Below are positions 19,066 through 30,289 of a stretch of 64,000 nucleotides of DNA, in pieces. Each line of letters begins with the position of its first letter. Positions within the stretch are counted from its first letter, which is position 1. Below the pieces are notes generated by a model. It was given only the letters and a program-made list of their open reading frames with translations, was not told where the DNA came from and searched no databases. The stretch lies in contig CAUYUJ010022060.1 in the NCBI GenBank assembly GCA_963575745.1, positions 30,001 to 94,000 on the forward strand, read 5' to 3'. The translations under genes and the position numbers were made by a program. This stretch comes from Prorocentrum cordatum (taxonomy: Eukaryota; Sar; Dinophyceae; Prorocentrales; Prorocentraceae).

Positions 19066-19644
19066 AAAACGCGAATCCGCTGAAAATGTCAATTTCCGAA
19101 TACAGAAATGCGAAGACTGTTGCTTGGCCGGTTTTTCTCATTCCCTCCGAATGACTCGAAGCCAGTCCGTGAGTTCGCCGTTCGAGCAATCCGGTGAACG
19201 AGTCGGTCTTTAAGGCTGGCCTTCAAATTTGGCCTTCAAGTTGGCCAGCAACCCTGCGGCAAATGATCGCAGTCGGAACTAGGCCAGAAGACCACTCTTC
19301 AAGAACATGAGACCCTCGAACCGACCTCGATGCCATACTTCGGTCCAACTGCACACTGCAACTCGATGACAATGTTCGCCAGCCCTCCCACGCAGAGAGT
19401 CCTCAACCACCGCCCGACTGTTCCACAACGAATCGTGACAGTAAACGTCACGCGCAGCCGGGCCCACCAGTGGCCCATCAAAAAGAACCCTTGGCCAGAC
19501 TAAACCCACGACAGATCAGCTGTGTCTGCAACGGGCCCAAGACGGCCCGCGAGGATCTCTAACACCACGAACACAGCTCGCACGACAAGGAACTGGGCAA
19601 ATGAGAGAGGAACGCGGAAAAGGAACGTGAGGAGACACATGGAA

Positions 19645-19765
19645 CACCAAGTACTGTCAAAAAAAACGTCCTCAGCCAGAAAGGTTCTGAGAGCACTTCG
19701 AGCAAACCAAAGCAGGCTCTTAGAACACTCTTCATTTGGCCTATAGGCAAGCCGGGACGGTTCAG
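19645..19765 (+). mobile_element. Family B fragment, copy 7
   Basis: CAGCCAGAAAGGTTCTGAGA to CCTATAGGCAAGCCGGGACG matches the right half of B. A terminal-like piece, GGGGCTTCGCCGCTGCTTGA, occurs separately at 19943-19962. 19770-20139 otherwise shows nothing recognised. Confidence 0.6.
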
Positions 19766-20139
19766 AGATTCGACGTTCCAGAAAAAAATAAGCAGCGGGT
19801 GTTCGACCGTGTTCGGCCTCCGGGGGCCCTCACCAAGCCTCGGGACCGCCAAAAGACGACTCGGGGCAAAAAAACGGCCCGAGGGAAATGGCCCAGACCT
19901 CCAGGGCCCACGCACCGAACAACTTGAGAAGCCGGCTGTCTGGGGCTTCGCCGCTGCTTGAGTTGTCTGGACTCTCTGGGGGCGCCAGGTGTCAGACCCT
20001 GAGATCCGACGCAGCGGAACAAAAATACATCATCGTAAAACATCACGCCTGAAGCCCTAGACCCCATCTAACTACCTGCGTCAATCCAATGATCGAGCCA
20101 GATCGACTTGTGAGGGTCCCAGGGCCCGAAAAGGAACGA

Positions 20140-20625
20140 AAACGCCCGGTTCGAAAAACTCGAGTCGCTGGGATCTTAGGGTTGCCCGCCTTCGCTGAGC
20201 AGGGACCGACCGTCCCGGCATTCCTATAGTCCTACCACGAAATGCTCTTAGAACTCAAAAATGTTCTAGGAACAACCCATGTGTTAAAACAAGACAGTCT
20301 CACCCACACATGTTCTGAAACATTTCGTGGGAGCCACAAAAGGCTCTTAGAACATTGCTTGGTAGGGCTACAGGCGAGCCAGAACGCTTCGCCACTGCTT
20401 GAGATCCCAGGGTCGCCCGACTTCGCACTGCGCGCCGCGCGAGGCACGACCCTGGGCATGGGCCGCGCGTGGCCGCCCCGTGCGCTGGCTGGCGGCTCCC
20501 GATCTTCGCCGGGTCGCCGCCCGCGGGCGCCTCGTCGCGACATCGTGCGCTGGACGCACCACGCAGCCTGCGCAGCGCGGCTTGTACCACGCGGACTGCA
20601 CCGCTTGTACAGCGCGGCCTGCCCC
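20140..20625 (+). repeat. Repeat U, copy 1, interrupted by B4
   Basis: About 270 bp shared with 49836-50090: TCGAGTCGC(T/C), AGGGT(T/C)GCCCGC, ACTGCGCGCCGCGC, GTGCGCTGGCTGGCGGCTCC, GTGGGCGCCTCGTCGCGACA-like stretches. It continues as host on both sides of B4. Non-coding as far as can be seen. Confidence 0.8.
20196..20402 (+). mobile_element. Family B element, copy 4, inserted in U
   Basis: TGAGCAGGGACCGACCGTCC start and CTTCGCCACTGCTTGA end. Directly flanked by 24-bp repeats (20172-20195 and 20403-20426, 20 of 24 identical, GATC..AGGGT.GCCCG.CTTCGC). The uninserted U copy at about 49866-49890 has this 24-mer once, so it is a true target duplication. Confidence 0.87.
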
Positions 20626-20773
20626 GGCCTGTCCCCCAACAGGCGGATCTTGGACAACAGCATACAAGAACAGACTCAACAACTCACCCAGCAGAGCCAA
20701 GAACTACTCGAAGCGTCGTCCCCAGCCTAGTTGTTTGGCGATTTTCGGAACATCCATCCTGTATCGGGAGCGG
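20626..20773 (+). mobile_element. Possible family D element, copy 6 (diverged)
   Basis: CCCCGGCCTGTCCCCCAACA at the left and GGAACATCCATCCTGTATCG at the right match D ends. A separate D-like right end, CTGTAGAGGGACAGGCCCAA, lies at 20959-20978. Confidence 0.45.
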
Positions 20774-20879
20774 CCAAGAGGGGGGTGTCCAAGAGGGGGG
20801 GGTGCAAATCATGACCGGCAGCATGTGCGCGGCCCAGCGGGGGGGCCAGGGCCGTAATTGAATAAGAAGAGGCGCCCTG

Positions 20880-20960
20880 AGATCTGGGGAAACATCATGG
20901 CGCCCGCCATGATATCCACCCCCCCCCTAGTCATCACCCCCCTCTTTTCCGCCCCCGACT
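20880..20960 (+). repeat. Repeat V, copy 1
   Basis: CATGGCGCCCGCCATGATAT then CCCTAGTCATCACCCCC; a related copy is at about 45165-45260. Contains the palindrome CATGGCGCCCGCCATG. 20990-21234 is GC-rich with nothing recognised. Confidence 0.6.
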
Positions 20961-21234
20961 GTAGAGGGACAGGCCCAACTCACTGCTTGCACCGCGCGAG
21001 CCTCCTCCTCCTCCTCGAGGCCCGCGAGGCCCGCGAGGGCCGCGAGAGCGCGCGGCCGCGCCTGGCCCGGGGGCGTCGCTGGCGCGCCGCCGGCCCCGGG
21101 GCACCTCTGCGCGCCCGCCCTGCGGAGGCGCCGCCGCTTGGCCCTGGGGAGGCGGCGCGCCGGCGTCGGCGTCGTCGCCCGCCGCCCGCCGCGTACGACG
21201 CCGCCGGCGACGAGGACGACGGCGGCGGCGACTT

Positions 21235-21443
21235 TGGACGCCCGACATGGGTACCGAAAAAATGGGCACTATGCCCAACAACAAATGTTGTCCCAAGCCA
21301 ACAGCGGCCGCTGTTGGGCAGGCGGCCTTCTGTCTCGGATGGACACAGGCCGCGGCGGCGTGGACAGCGACTCCTGTTCAAAGTGAACAGGAACTGCTGT
21401 CGGGCATGGTACCCATTCTTTCAATACCCATTTCGGGCGTCCA
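21235..21443. mobile_element. Inverted-repeat element W
   Basis: Left arm TGGACGCCCGACATGGGTAC...AATGGGCACTATGCCCAACA pairs with right arm TGTCGGGCATGGTACCCATT...AATACCCATTTCGGGCGTCC; arms of about 50 bp. Inside are the perfect 20-bp palindrome CCAACAGCGGCCGCTGTTGG (21298-21317) and CCTGTTC-AAAGT-GAACAGG. Flanking duplication not clear. Confidence 0.82.
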
Positions 21444-21664
21444 GAGCGACGGCGCGGCGGCGGGTCTAGGAAGAAGCCGGGACAAAGGCAACAACGGGTG
21501 GGGATACCGTGCGGGCGCGGCCACGAGAAACCCTCGGAAGGAGCCCAGCCCTGAAAACCCACGCGCGAAATGCACCTGAAGGAAAAACCCGAGCATGCTG
21601 AACGGACACGGAAAATCACTGCGCAGCGCGCGGAACGAAGAAACCCCACACTGACGAAAAGTAG

Positions 21665-21850
21665 AGGGTTTCTTGATGCGCGTCCCCACTGTGACTCGAG
21701 AATCTCTGAGGTCAGGCGGCTCCGGAGGACATATCGGGCGCGGCAGCCTTCTCGGAGAATTTCGGAAAGCTCTGAGAGCGTTCCAGAACGCTCTTGAACG
21801 GATTTATCCTCGTCCTAGCCCCGTCCGATAATCGTCGATCGAGGATCTCG
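21665..21850 (+). repeat. Repeat S, copy 2 (empty site for D1)
   Basis: Carries GAACGGATTTATCCTCGTCC followed directly by TAGCCCCGTCCGA, i.e. S without the D insertion. Confidence 0.7.
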
Positions 21851-22004
21851 AGGCTCGAGGTCTTCGCCCGTTCTTGCCTCTGCACGGAATGCTCGGAGGC
21901 CCATGGAAGCCTCCAGCGACCCCCGGGAGCCGCTGGCCATATGCCGAATGATAGTCATCGTCGTTGCAGCCGACGTCGTCGTCGTCGTTGTCTATCGGCT
22001 CCTC

Positions 22005-22255
22005 CTCGTGCTCCTCCTCCTCCTCCTCCTCATCCTCCTCCTCCTCTTCCTCCTCCGCATCCTCCTCCTTCTCCACCCGTCTCCCTCATCCCCCTCCCTC
22101 CTCCTCCTCCTCCTCCTCCTCCTCCTCCTCCTCCTCCGACCTCCTGCTTCCTCCTGCTCCCCTTAGCTACTCGCCCCTCATCACTCGTCCTCATCCTTCT
22201 CCTCCCGCCGACATTCCTCTGCCACCTCCCTCCTCCCCTCCTCCGCCCCCGCGTT
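22005..22255 (+). repeat. (TCC)n microsatellite
   Basis: TCCTCC runs. It is followed at 22270-22870 by a G/A-rich tract (GGGAGG, GAGGAG), so the two could pair. No gene supported. Confidence 0.9.
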
Positions 22256-22966
22256 CGTTTGCGGGGTGAAGGGGGTGGACTAGGGTGAGGGAAAGGAAGT
22301 GGGAGCAACAGAGGAGAAAGAGGAGGATGAGGAGGATGAGGAGGAAGAGGATTGCAGTGGCAAGACGAATAAGAACAGGACGAGGGAGGAAGGATGACCA
22401 GGACAATCAGTAAGTGTAGGAGTGTAGGAGGAAAGGAGAGGGGGGGAGGGAAAAGTGGGAAACAGAAGGGAGCCGAGCAGGAGCGAGGGGAGAGAGGCGG
22501 GATGGAATGGAGTATCGGAGGAGAGGCGGGAGGGACAAGAGGAGGAGCGCGTGGGAGGAAGAGGGGACGGGAGTCCGGGAGCAGGGGGAGAACAGGCTGG
22601 CGGAGGCAGGGTGGTGACTGCGGGCGGAGCACGGGGAATGGGAGCGAGGGGGAAAATGACTGAGGGGGAGGGGGAGAGGCCGAGGGATTGTGGAGGGACG
22701 GAGGGAGGGACTGGGAGGGGGAGAAGGACGGAGGGAGCTGGAAGGAGGGAGGGATGACTAGTGGATGAAAGAATGGATGACGGACGAGGGGTTAGAATTC
22801 GGGAGGGGTTCCACGGGTGGAGGGAGGAGGGAGTGAGAAGGAAGCAAGAGGGCGAGGACAAGGAATTGCACATTAGCGGGGGCCGCCACGAGGCAGAGAG
22901 GAGCGGCGAGGACGAAGAGGATGAAGGGAAGACGCAAAATGCGAACGTATGTTGCTAAGGACGATC

Positions 22967-23065
22967 ATCTGCGAGATACGCGACGCAATGTGCACATTAT
23001 GCGTCTGCAGGTCGTGGAGCAGCATCTGCGATATACGTGACGCAGTGTGCACTATGGCAGATGTA
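22967..23065 (+). repeat. 57-bp tandem repeat, about 1.7 units
   Basis: ATCTGCGAGATACGCGACGC at 22967 and ATCTGCGATATACGTGACGC at 23024. Nearby, GTACGCACCGCCAGACGCT occurs twice (23202 and 23248). 23270-23640 has nothing recognised. Confidence 0.75.
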
Positions 23066-23659
23066 TCAATACACGGATGAGCAATGATATGTGGCACATC
23101 CCCTGGTGCTTCGGACATCAGTTGTGTAACCAAAAGCTGGTTTAGAAGCATCGTTCGAAAAAGCTCGGAACGCTGCCTTCGCTGATCACAATTAGATCTT
23201 GGTACGCACCGCCAGACGCTAGTCACTTTGCGTGAACGTTAGCGGGTACGCACCGCCAGACGCTCGGCGTCCTCATCCCCATCAATCCTAACCCCTCTCC
23301 TCCTCCCCCTCACCATTGCTCCTCAGCCCCTCACCGCGAACGAGGCGGTCACGAAATCCCTCTCCGGCCCTACATCCCACGCATCGGGAACCCCCTGCGA
23401 TCCGATCGGTGACGACGACGAGGAAGACGACGACGGCGGCGCGTCAAAACTCTTGGGACAATCGTCGACGGGCTGCCCACGGATCGCTGTGAAGTGCCCC
23501 GCGGGAGGGGAAGGCGGACCGCTCTCACAATTTGTGAAAGTCTTGACCGTGGCCCCCGTCCAAGAGGGGAAACGGCGACAGCAACAAAGAAGGATGATAG
23601 CACAGGAATGCAATACATACGGAACAAAAACACCTAGGAGCCATTAACAGTTGTACAAA

Positions 23660-23960
23660 GAAGAACATCACGACTGACACGACGAAGAAGACGCCGACGA
23701 CAACGAGGACGACGAAACATGACGACCACGACTACGACGGGACGACGCAGGCACCGACGGCAATGACAACAACGACGGCAAGATACGAAGACGAATACGA
23801 CAGGTACGCCAAAGCGTGGCGTCGACATCAAGGACGGAGCCGACAACGTTTCCGACGACGACGATTGCGAAAGAACGACATGCACGACATGGACGACGAC
23901 GACGACGAAGACGACCACGACAGTGACGACCACGGCAACGACGCACTAGATCGATCCTCA
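23660..23960 (+). repeat. GAC/GACGAC-rich low complexity
   Basis: Imperfect ACGACGACGA triplets; frames give Asp/Arg/Thr runs. A GATCCTC/CTCGA-rich stretch follows (23945-24160). Confidence 0.75.
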
Positions 23961-24324
23961 TCCTCACTCAGTCCTCCTCATCCTCGATCCACCGCCTCCT
24001 CCTCATCGATCCTCTCCCTGGGACCTCCCCCTCGATGACCCAAACCGATCACTCTCGACTCCCATCCTCGACCCTGCTCCTCGATCCTCCGCCTCGACCC
24101 TTCTCCTCGACCATCCCCCCCGAACCTTCTTATCAACCAGTTCTCCTCGCCCCTCCTGCAGTCGCCTGGCGGCAACGAACAGATCCTCAAACTCCAGCCA
24201 CGCGCCGCTGAAGCCCGCGCGCTGGACCTCGAAGCGGCCGCCTGCTGACGGGCTTCGGCCAACGCACGGCCCGGCCGAAACCCGGCAGGGAAGCAGACAC
24301 AAGTGCGCGAGGAGCGACAGCTTT

Positions 24325-24535
24325 TTCTTCTCCTCTTCCTCCTCCTCCTCCTCCTCGCCCTCCTCCTTCTCATCCTCTTCCCTCGAGCGTGGCGCGCCCT
24401 CCGCGGTGGATCCCGGCTGGAGTTTTTGTTCCCGGAACTGCCATCTGGTCCTCCTCCTCCTCTTCCTCCTCCTCGTTCTCCTTCTCCCCCCGCCAACTCC
24501 TCCTCCCCGTTCTCCTCCTGCTCCTCCACCCCCGC
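24325..24535 (+). repeat. (TCC)n microsatellite
   Basis: CTCCTC blocks. 24160-24320 and 24540-24650 show no supported feature. Confidence 0.85.
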
Positions 24536-24860
24536 TCCTTCTGAATGACTCCTCCCTGCCGCACCCCGAGGCCAGACGAAAGGGCGGGCCGGGCCTTTCG
24601 CCTGAGACCTCCGAACCATGTATGAGCCTGATGTTTAACAATTGAGGACACAGTTTCACAAATCAAGGGCGGGTCGCTTTCAGAATGTGGCTATCGCCTG
24701 CACGCCGCGCACATTTGCGCGGGTTGAGGACATGCCGTTTTCAAAATGTGGCCTTCGCGCTAGCGCCGAGCACACTCGCTGTAAAGATTTGCAAGAGTTT
24801 CACGGATTACTTTGGTGCGGGACGTTTCACGGATTCTTATGGCTAGCGTCCCAGAAATGG

Positions 24861-25035
24861 CGTTTTGGAACGATTCAGGATTGTCAGGGCGCAAAAGTTA
24901 CGTTGATTCGCGGTGTTGGAGTTCTAGGGAGGCGCTCTGGCACGATTCAGGGTCGTCGAGACGCAACAATCAAGTTGACTCATGGCGTTGGAGTCCTGAG
25001 AACGGTGTTCTGGCAAGCCTCAGGATTTTCAAACG
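24861..25035 (+). repeat. 70-72 bp tandem repeat, about 2.4 units
   Basis: Units at 24861, 24933 and 25003, sharing TGG.ACGATTCAGG, ACGCAA..., GTTGA.TC..GG.GTTGGAGT. Diverged, with a partial third unit. Confidence 0.75.
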
Positions 25036-25134
25036 GTTGACCAACAACGGGCACTTCCCCCAGTGGAAATGAACCTTGTGTAGCCTGTCGAGAGGGAGCT
25101 TGGAGGAAGGGAGTGTTCAATCGTCGTTGATGCT

Positions 25135-25291
25135 CCTCCTCATCATCATCATCCTCATCATGAACACCATCACCATCACCAACATCATTATCATCACTAT
25201 CATCATCACCACCACCTCCGTCATCATCATCATCAGCAGCATCATCATCAGCATCATCATCACCACCACCATCATCATCATCATAATCAGT

Positions 25292-25371
<80 letters not shown>

Positions 25372-25445
25372 AAGCATCATCAGCATCAGCATCATCAGCA
25401 TCATCCTGACCACCACCACCTTCACCACCACCACCGCCACCAACC
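25135..25445 (+). repeat. (CAT)n microsatellite
   Basis: Long pure CAT/ATC core (25285-25370) with interrupted edges. Artefactual Asp/Ile/Met ORFs. TCC and CAC triplets continue to about 25665. Confidence 0.95.
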
Positions 25446-25839
25446 ACCGCAATCATCATCAGCGGCAGTATCATCGTCATCCTCTGCTCCTCCTTCTCCC
25501 GTTCCTCCTTCTTCTTCTCCTGCTCCTCCTCCTCCTCCTCATCATCCTTCTTCTCCTCATCATCCTCCTCGTCCTCAGCATCACCATCAGCATCACCAGC
25601 ACCGCCAACATCCACTACCACCACCCCAGCGCCACCACCACCACCACAACCATACTCATCGCGGAGGCGGCTGAGCTGGCGCTTTCCTCGAGCAGGAAGA
25701 GGCAGCTTTCTGGGCAAGGCCGCGGGAAACAAACCTCGCCTCCAGGAGTGACCATCACCGCCTCCGCTCTCCTATAGGTCCCGCAGCTGCGTTTTGCGTC
25801 GGCAAAAAGCGGCCGGGAGTAGGGAAGGGGGTCCTTGCC

Positions 25840-25996
25840 TCAGGTCGGGCAGGTCCCCCGACAGGCGGATTCTAACGAAAAAGGGAAATTGTCAGAAAAC
25901 ACACCAACATTGTCAAAACACAAATAGAAAGATCGTCCCCAGACTAGTTTTTTACTCTTGTCGAATATTCCTCCTGCAGAGGGACACGCTCGACTT
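25840..25996 (+). mobile_element. Family D element, copy 3
   Basis: TCAGGTCGGGCAGGTCCCCC start; CTCCTGCAGAGGGACACGCT...CGACTT end. The interior ATCGTCCCCAGACTAGTTTTT matches D2. The flanks CCTTGCCTC and CTTTACCTG agree at 6 of 9 positions, a weak duplication. Confidence 0.8.
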
Positions 25997-26199
25997 CTTT
26001 ACCTGAAAGGTCCCCGCAAGAGGCCTCTCCCCAGGCCTCTCCCCCATCTCACCTGCGCTCGCTTGCCGGGCAAAGGTGCGGTTCCTCTGCGCAGGCCAGG
26101 GCTCGGAGGTGAGCAGACGCGGGCTGGGTAGCCGCGGTCCGCTGCCCCCCGCCATCCCCCTGTTGGCAAGGTTTCCCCCCAGGCCGCAGGCGACCCGAG

Positions 26200-26207
26200 G
26201 AGAGGAC

Positions 26208-26239
<32 letters not shown>

Positions 26240-26315
26240 GGAGGAGGAGGAAGGTGGAGGAGGAGGAGGAGGAGGAGGAGGGAGGAGGAGGAGAAGGAGG
26301 AGGAGGAGGAGGACG
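26200..26315 (+). repeat. (GGA)n microsatellite
   Basis: GAGGAGGA runs. A TCC/GAC-rich stretch (26490-26712, including GACGACGAC) follows. Frames are artefacts. Confidence 0.9.
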
Positions 26316-26743
26316 GGTCGCCTGCAGCCCTGTCTGGTCTCCCCGCACGAGCCAGCCGGTCCTTTCCCTGGGTGGGCGTCGCGAACGCGCCCCCTTGGCC
26401 CTGCAATCCTCTTCCAGAAGGCCCGAGCCCCGCGGGCCCAACACGCAGTCCTCTTCGGCAGGACGCCTGCCTAACTGACTCCTCGTCGTACTTCTCCTTC
26501 TCATCCTCGTCCTCCTCGTCCTCCTCGTCTTCCTCCTCCCACAACGCTGATGACAACGACGTCGACGCCAACGACGACGACGCTATCGACGACGACGAAG
26601 ACGACGACGACGACGAAAACGACGAATTTCGACGAAAGCGACAACGACGCGCTCCGACGAAAACGGAGACGACGACGAAGATCGAACAACAGCGGCGGCG
26701 GCGGCGGCGGCGGAGGCAGGTCCCGAGAACGAGCATCGAAATG

Positions 26744-26975
26744 GATTGAGCAGGGACCGACCGTCCCGGCATTCCCATAAGCCTTCCACGAAATGTTCCC
26801 AAACCCAAATTTCGTCAGAAAAGAAAAGGATGATCTTAGAGCATCAACCCGACGTGCTAAAACAGGCCAGTCCCAGCCAGAAAGACTCTGAGGGCATTTC
26901 CTGCAAACCAGAAGATATTTTTCGAACATTCTTCGGAAGGCCAAAAGGCCAGCCAGGACGCTCCGCCACTGCTTG
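26744..26975 (+). mobile_element. Family B element, copy 5
   Basis: ATTGAGCAGGGACCGACCGT start; GGACGCTCCGCCACTGCTTG end. Flanked by a 20-bp direct repeat ending ACGAGCATCGAAATG (26724-26743 and 26976-26995, 19 of 20 identical). Its arms read CCTTCC and GGAAGG where other B copies read CCTACC and GGTAGG. Confidence 0.87.
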
Positions 26976-26999
26976 CGAAAACGAGCATCGAAATGAAAG

Positions 27000-28385
27000 G
27001 GGGCGCGCCTGACTTCAGCCGCCCCGCCACCGCCAGGAAGAGCGACTCCACCGGGTGGCCCGCCAGCAGCAGAGGCGCCGCGCTCTCGGCGGAGGGCCCG
27101 CTCCTCGGAGGCAGCGCGGGAGAACTGCTCGTGCTGTCTGCTGTTGCGTGTTGTGCTCGTTTTCGTATTGCTTAACGTTTTCCATCGTCTTGTCTGCAAT
27201 CCGCCCCTGCTAGAACACGAAACTGGGAAAACGGCCCACGAAATCAAAAAAAAAAAAAACGCTTTGGGGGTCGGCCCCTGGACCCGAGCTCCAAGTTGGA
27301 AGGGAAAAGCGTCTGTGCGGTTTGCCCCCCGCGCCGCCCCGGACTCGCCGGCCCGGCTGCTGCCCCGCCACCGCCCCGCGAGGGGCCGACGGCTTGCCCG
27401 CGCGCACCCCGCGAGCGCAGGCTGAGGGCATGCCGAGTCGCCTGCCCGATGACGCTTGCACGCACAATCGAGGGAGGGCAGTTCCCCCCCCCCTGCCGCG
27501 CGTAGGCAGCACGCCGTCCTCCCACCTGCGGCTGCCCCATCCGCGGGTACCCGCATGGCGCGGCCCCCTGTGGGCGAGCCCCGTGCGCCTCGCAAGGGGC
27601 TGCTGCGCGGCGGCGCGACGGCGCGCTCTTGGGTCCCGCCCCGCCCGCTCTCGCTCGCTTCCGCCGCGTCGCCGAGCGCGCGGTCGCGACGCCAAAAAGC
27701 GCGCGAGTGTGAGTGTGAGTGAGAGTGCGTGCTCGACAAGGCAGCCGAAGCCTCCGCGCCAATTACATCGGCGGAACCGTCCGACGGGGGCGACGTCCAT
27801 AAACTTGGACTGAGCAGCGAACTCTGATCTAACATATCCAGCGCGACTTACCACTTGCAAGTGGAGAGGCAGCATGAACTCGGCCCTGCGTGCACGGCGC
27901 TCGAAATTGGTCTCTCGCACCGTCGCGCCGGAGATACGCATAGAATGCTCTAGCTGGCTGGCATGTGCACTCCTGGCCACCGCCTTGTGCGAGCGTCGCG
28001 GCGATCTGGACGGCCATCTTGGTTCGTGACTTGAAGCGGCCTACTGGTGAAAGTCCCAGCCGGCAGAGTCTGACTGCGACCAATCTCGCGCCTGCAAATG
28101 GCGCCGTGACCAACGCAACGGTGGATTTAAAGTCGTTTGGCAAGACCCACCGCTGCGCTGGCTACGTTCCTCCTGCGCGCCAGCAGTACTTGACGAACGC
28201 GGCCACATGCGCGATCGCGCTCGCGTCTGCGTCGGCGTAGTTAGGCGACATCATGGCCCAGACCAATCCGCTGGCAGGTCGACCAGCATCGCCGAGGACC
28301 AGTGAAGGACCTGAGGGGAAATCAGAGCAACGCGTCTGCCAAATGCGCTGCTCAAGAGCCCACGTTAAGAATAGCCGTAGCTCGA
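27000..28385. other. GC-rich stretch with no recognised gene
   Basis: Contains an A run at 27246-27259 and GC-rich sequence with many overlapping frames. Minus-strand frames at 27829-28143 and 28162-28389 look less repetitive (for example YADADASAIAHVAAFVKYCW) and may belong to the decayed retroelement to the right, but I do not recognise them. Confidence 0.4.
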
Positions 28386-28639
28386 TCACGCAAGCTTGTA
28401 CGTAGACGATCGCCCCCTGGCTGGCCGCGCCGGGGCGGCCCGAGCCAAGGCGGCGCCTCGCTGGGGGCCGAACATCGAACGCAGCTCCGCCCCCGTGGTG
28501 GAGGCAGCCGCGGCTGCATGCGCAGTGGTCTCCGTCTCTGCCCCAGTCTCGTCCGTGCGGGCGCGCAGCTGCGCGGTAGCTCCGCCGCTCGGCGCACCTC
28601 CCGGGGCTCGAACGGCTCGCTCGACGTCGTCGACCACCA

Positions 28640-29160
28640 CGGCTTGGTGCCCGCTGGGTGCTGTCAGCAAAGGGACGCGGACGGTGCCGGGAGGCTACGT
28701 CGTCTGGATGTCGCCGCCTCCTGGCGGTGCAAGTCCGTGCCTAACCATGTCCAGGACTGCCCGCGCGCTCTCCATGCTGCGTGATCCCAGCAGTCCAGGC
28801 AGCTCACGGCCTGAGCCGAGTGCCGCGAAACTGCGATGGGGGCCGCGAAACTACGAGAGGCGGCGCGACCCTGATTATCCGCGGCGGCAGCGGAGCGCCC
28901 ACCTGACGCGCACGATCCCGAGCGCCATCGCGTGCGCCATGGATGCTCAAAAATCGAAGACCTGCTGCGGTCGGTGCCCAGCTTCGACGGCTCGGCGACG
29001 CAGCCCGCGTGCCACCGCTTCCCCGACGAGATTGGCCCGCGCACCGGGGTCGACGATCGCGCTGAGCTGTCCAGCCGGGAGCTCGATGCGGATTTGGGAT
29101 GCCTGGGCAGCGCCCACTGGCGCGGTCGTCGGCGGGCCACCAGATATATTTGGCATCCCG
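28640..29160 (-). pseudogene. Decayed Ty1/copia-type protease region
   Basis: Minus-strand fragments in three frames read, in order, AGQLSAIVDPGARANLVGEA (retropepsin-type active site with VDPGA in place of the usual DTGA), VARGL..RAVEAGHRPQQ, then LPGLLGSRSMESARAVLDM, then, after a stop, PPGTVRVPLLTAPSGHQAVV. This order is how I remember gag-pol proteases of copia-type elements in dinoflagellate genomes; no search was done. At least two frameshifts and one stop separate the pieces, so it is non-functional. GC-rich codon use matches the surroundings. Confidence 0.6.
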
Positions 29161-29504
29161 GTCCCGTCTCATGCTGGCGAACCCCGTGGGGGGCGGCTGT
29201 CCCCGGGTCGATGCCAGCGGCGCCCTGATTGCGATCTCCTGTGGCTGGGCTCCCAGGGCGTCGCTAGCTCGTCCTCTGTGGGCCGCGCCGGACGCGGCGC
29301 GGCAGCAACGCGCATGGGCGCCCCATCGCGGCGAGTTGCCGCCGACACGTTGGACATTGGGAACACGGCGTCAGCGTTAGGTCGCCTCGAGTATGGGCCT
29401 CGATGTCCATCGCCAGGGAAGCGTCGAGACTCGCGGCGGCCCAGGTGCGGGCGCGACGCAGATGGAACCAGCGGCTGCGCGGAGAAAAAATGGCCAAGTC
29501 AAGG

Positions 29505-29755
29505 CCGGCGCCCAAGAGGCCTCCAAGAAAACCCACGGGGCCCCCGCGAAAGACCAAGAGGCCTCCCCAGAGGCCCCCAAGACACAGCAAAAAACACCCC
29601 CAAACGGCCCCCAAACGGCCGCCAAGAGGCCTCAAAACTGCCTCCAGGAGGCCCCCGGAATGCCTCCCACGGTATCCAAACGAACATCCAAGAATCCACC
29701 CACAACCCAACCACGGTGGCGGGATGGGCCAATGCCACTAGATGGCTGTTGCAAG
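29505..29755 (+). repeat. J repeat block inside the decayed element
   Basis: CCCCCAAGAGGCC units and the linker CCACGGTGGCGGGATGGGCC near 29712. It lies between the protease and gag remains, so it probably inserted later. Confidence 0.75.
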
Positions 29756-30102
29756 GACTGAACTGGCGTCTGAGCTGGTGGCGCTGAGGTACGCGAGGTA
29801 ATGTAGAGCTCCAACCAGCGAGCTGCCACGCGGAGGCCGGGAAGGCGGCCTGCAGCGGCGAGGCGATCGACTGAGAGCTTTTCCGGCGAACAGGGGCACC
29901 TCCGACACCTGGCAGGCCGGCAGCGCTAGCTGCTCAAGTGACAAGCCCTCGTTCATGCGAAGGGTACGACGCGTGCTCGCCATGATGTTGCATTGGTTGT
30001 TTGTTGACTGTTATCGTTGGTCGTGGCTACGGAAACCTCCGAAGGATAGCGGTGCACGGAAGGCGCTGGTGATACAGTTGGGAGTATGCGCCACGATGTG
30101 AG

Positions 30103-30205
30103 CAGCTCGTGAATGTTCAACCCATCGTGGAGCATGCTCCACGATGGGAGCATGCTCCACGATGGGAGCAGCTCATGATCCACGATGGGAGCAGGCTCCA
30201 GGATG
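30103..30205 (+). repeat. Palindromic tandem repeat CCACGATGGGAGCATGCT
   Basis: GAGCATGCTCCACGATGG occurs in overlapping form, with GAGCAGCTCATGATCCACGA as a variant. Each unit contains the self-complementary GAGCATGCTC. It splits the gag remains from the 29760-30000 remains. Confidence 0.8.
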
Positions 30206-30289
30206 CCCCACGAGACTGTTCAAGTCAAGCTCTGTTGCTGGGCATCGGTTGTCGTGGCTCTGGTGGTGAAGTCAACCGCTCGGGGGAGC

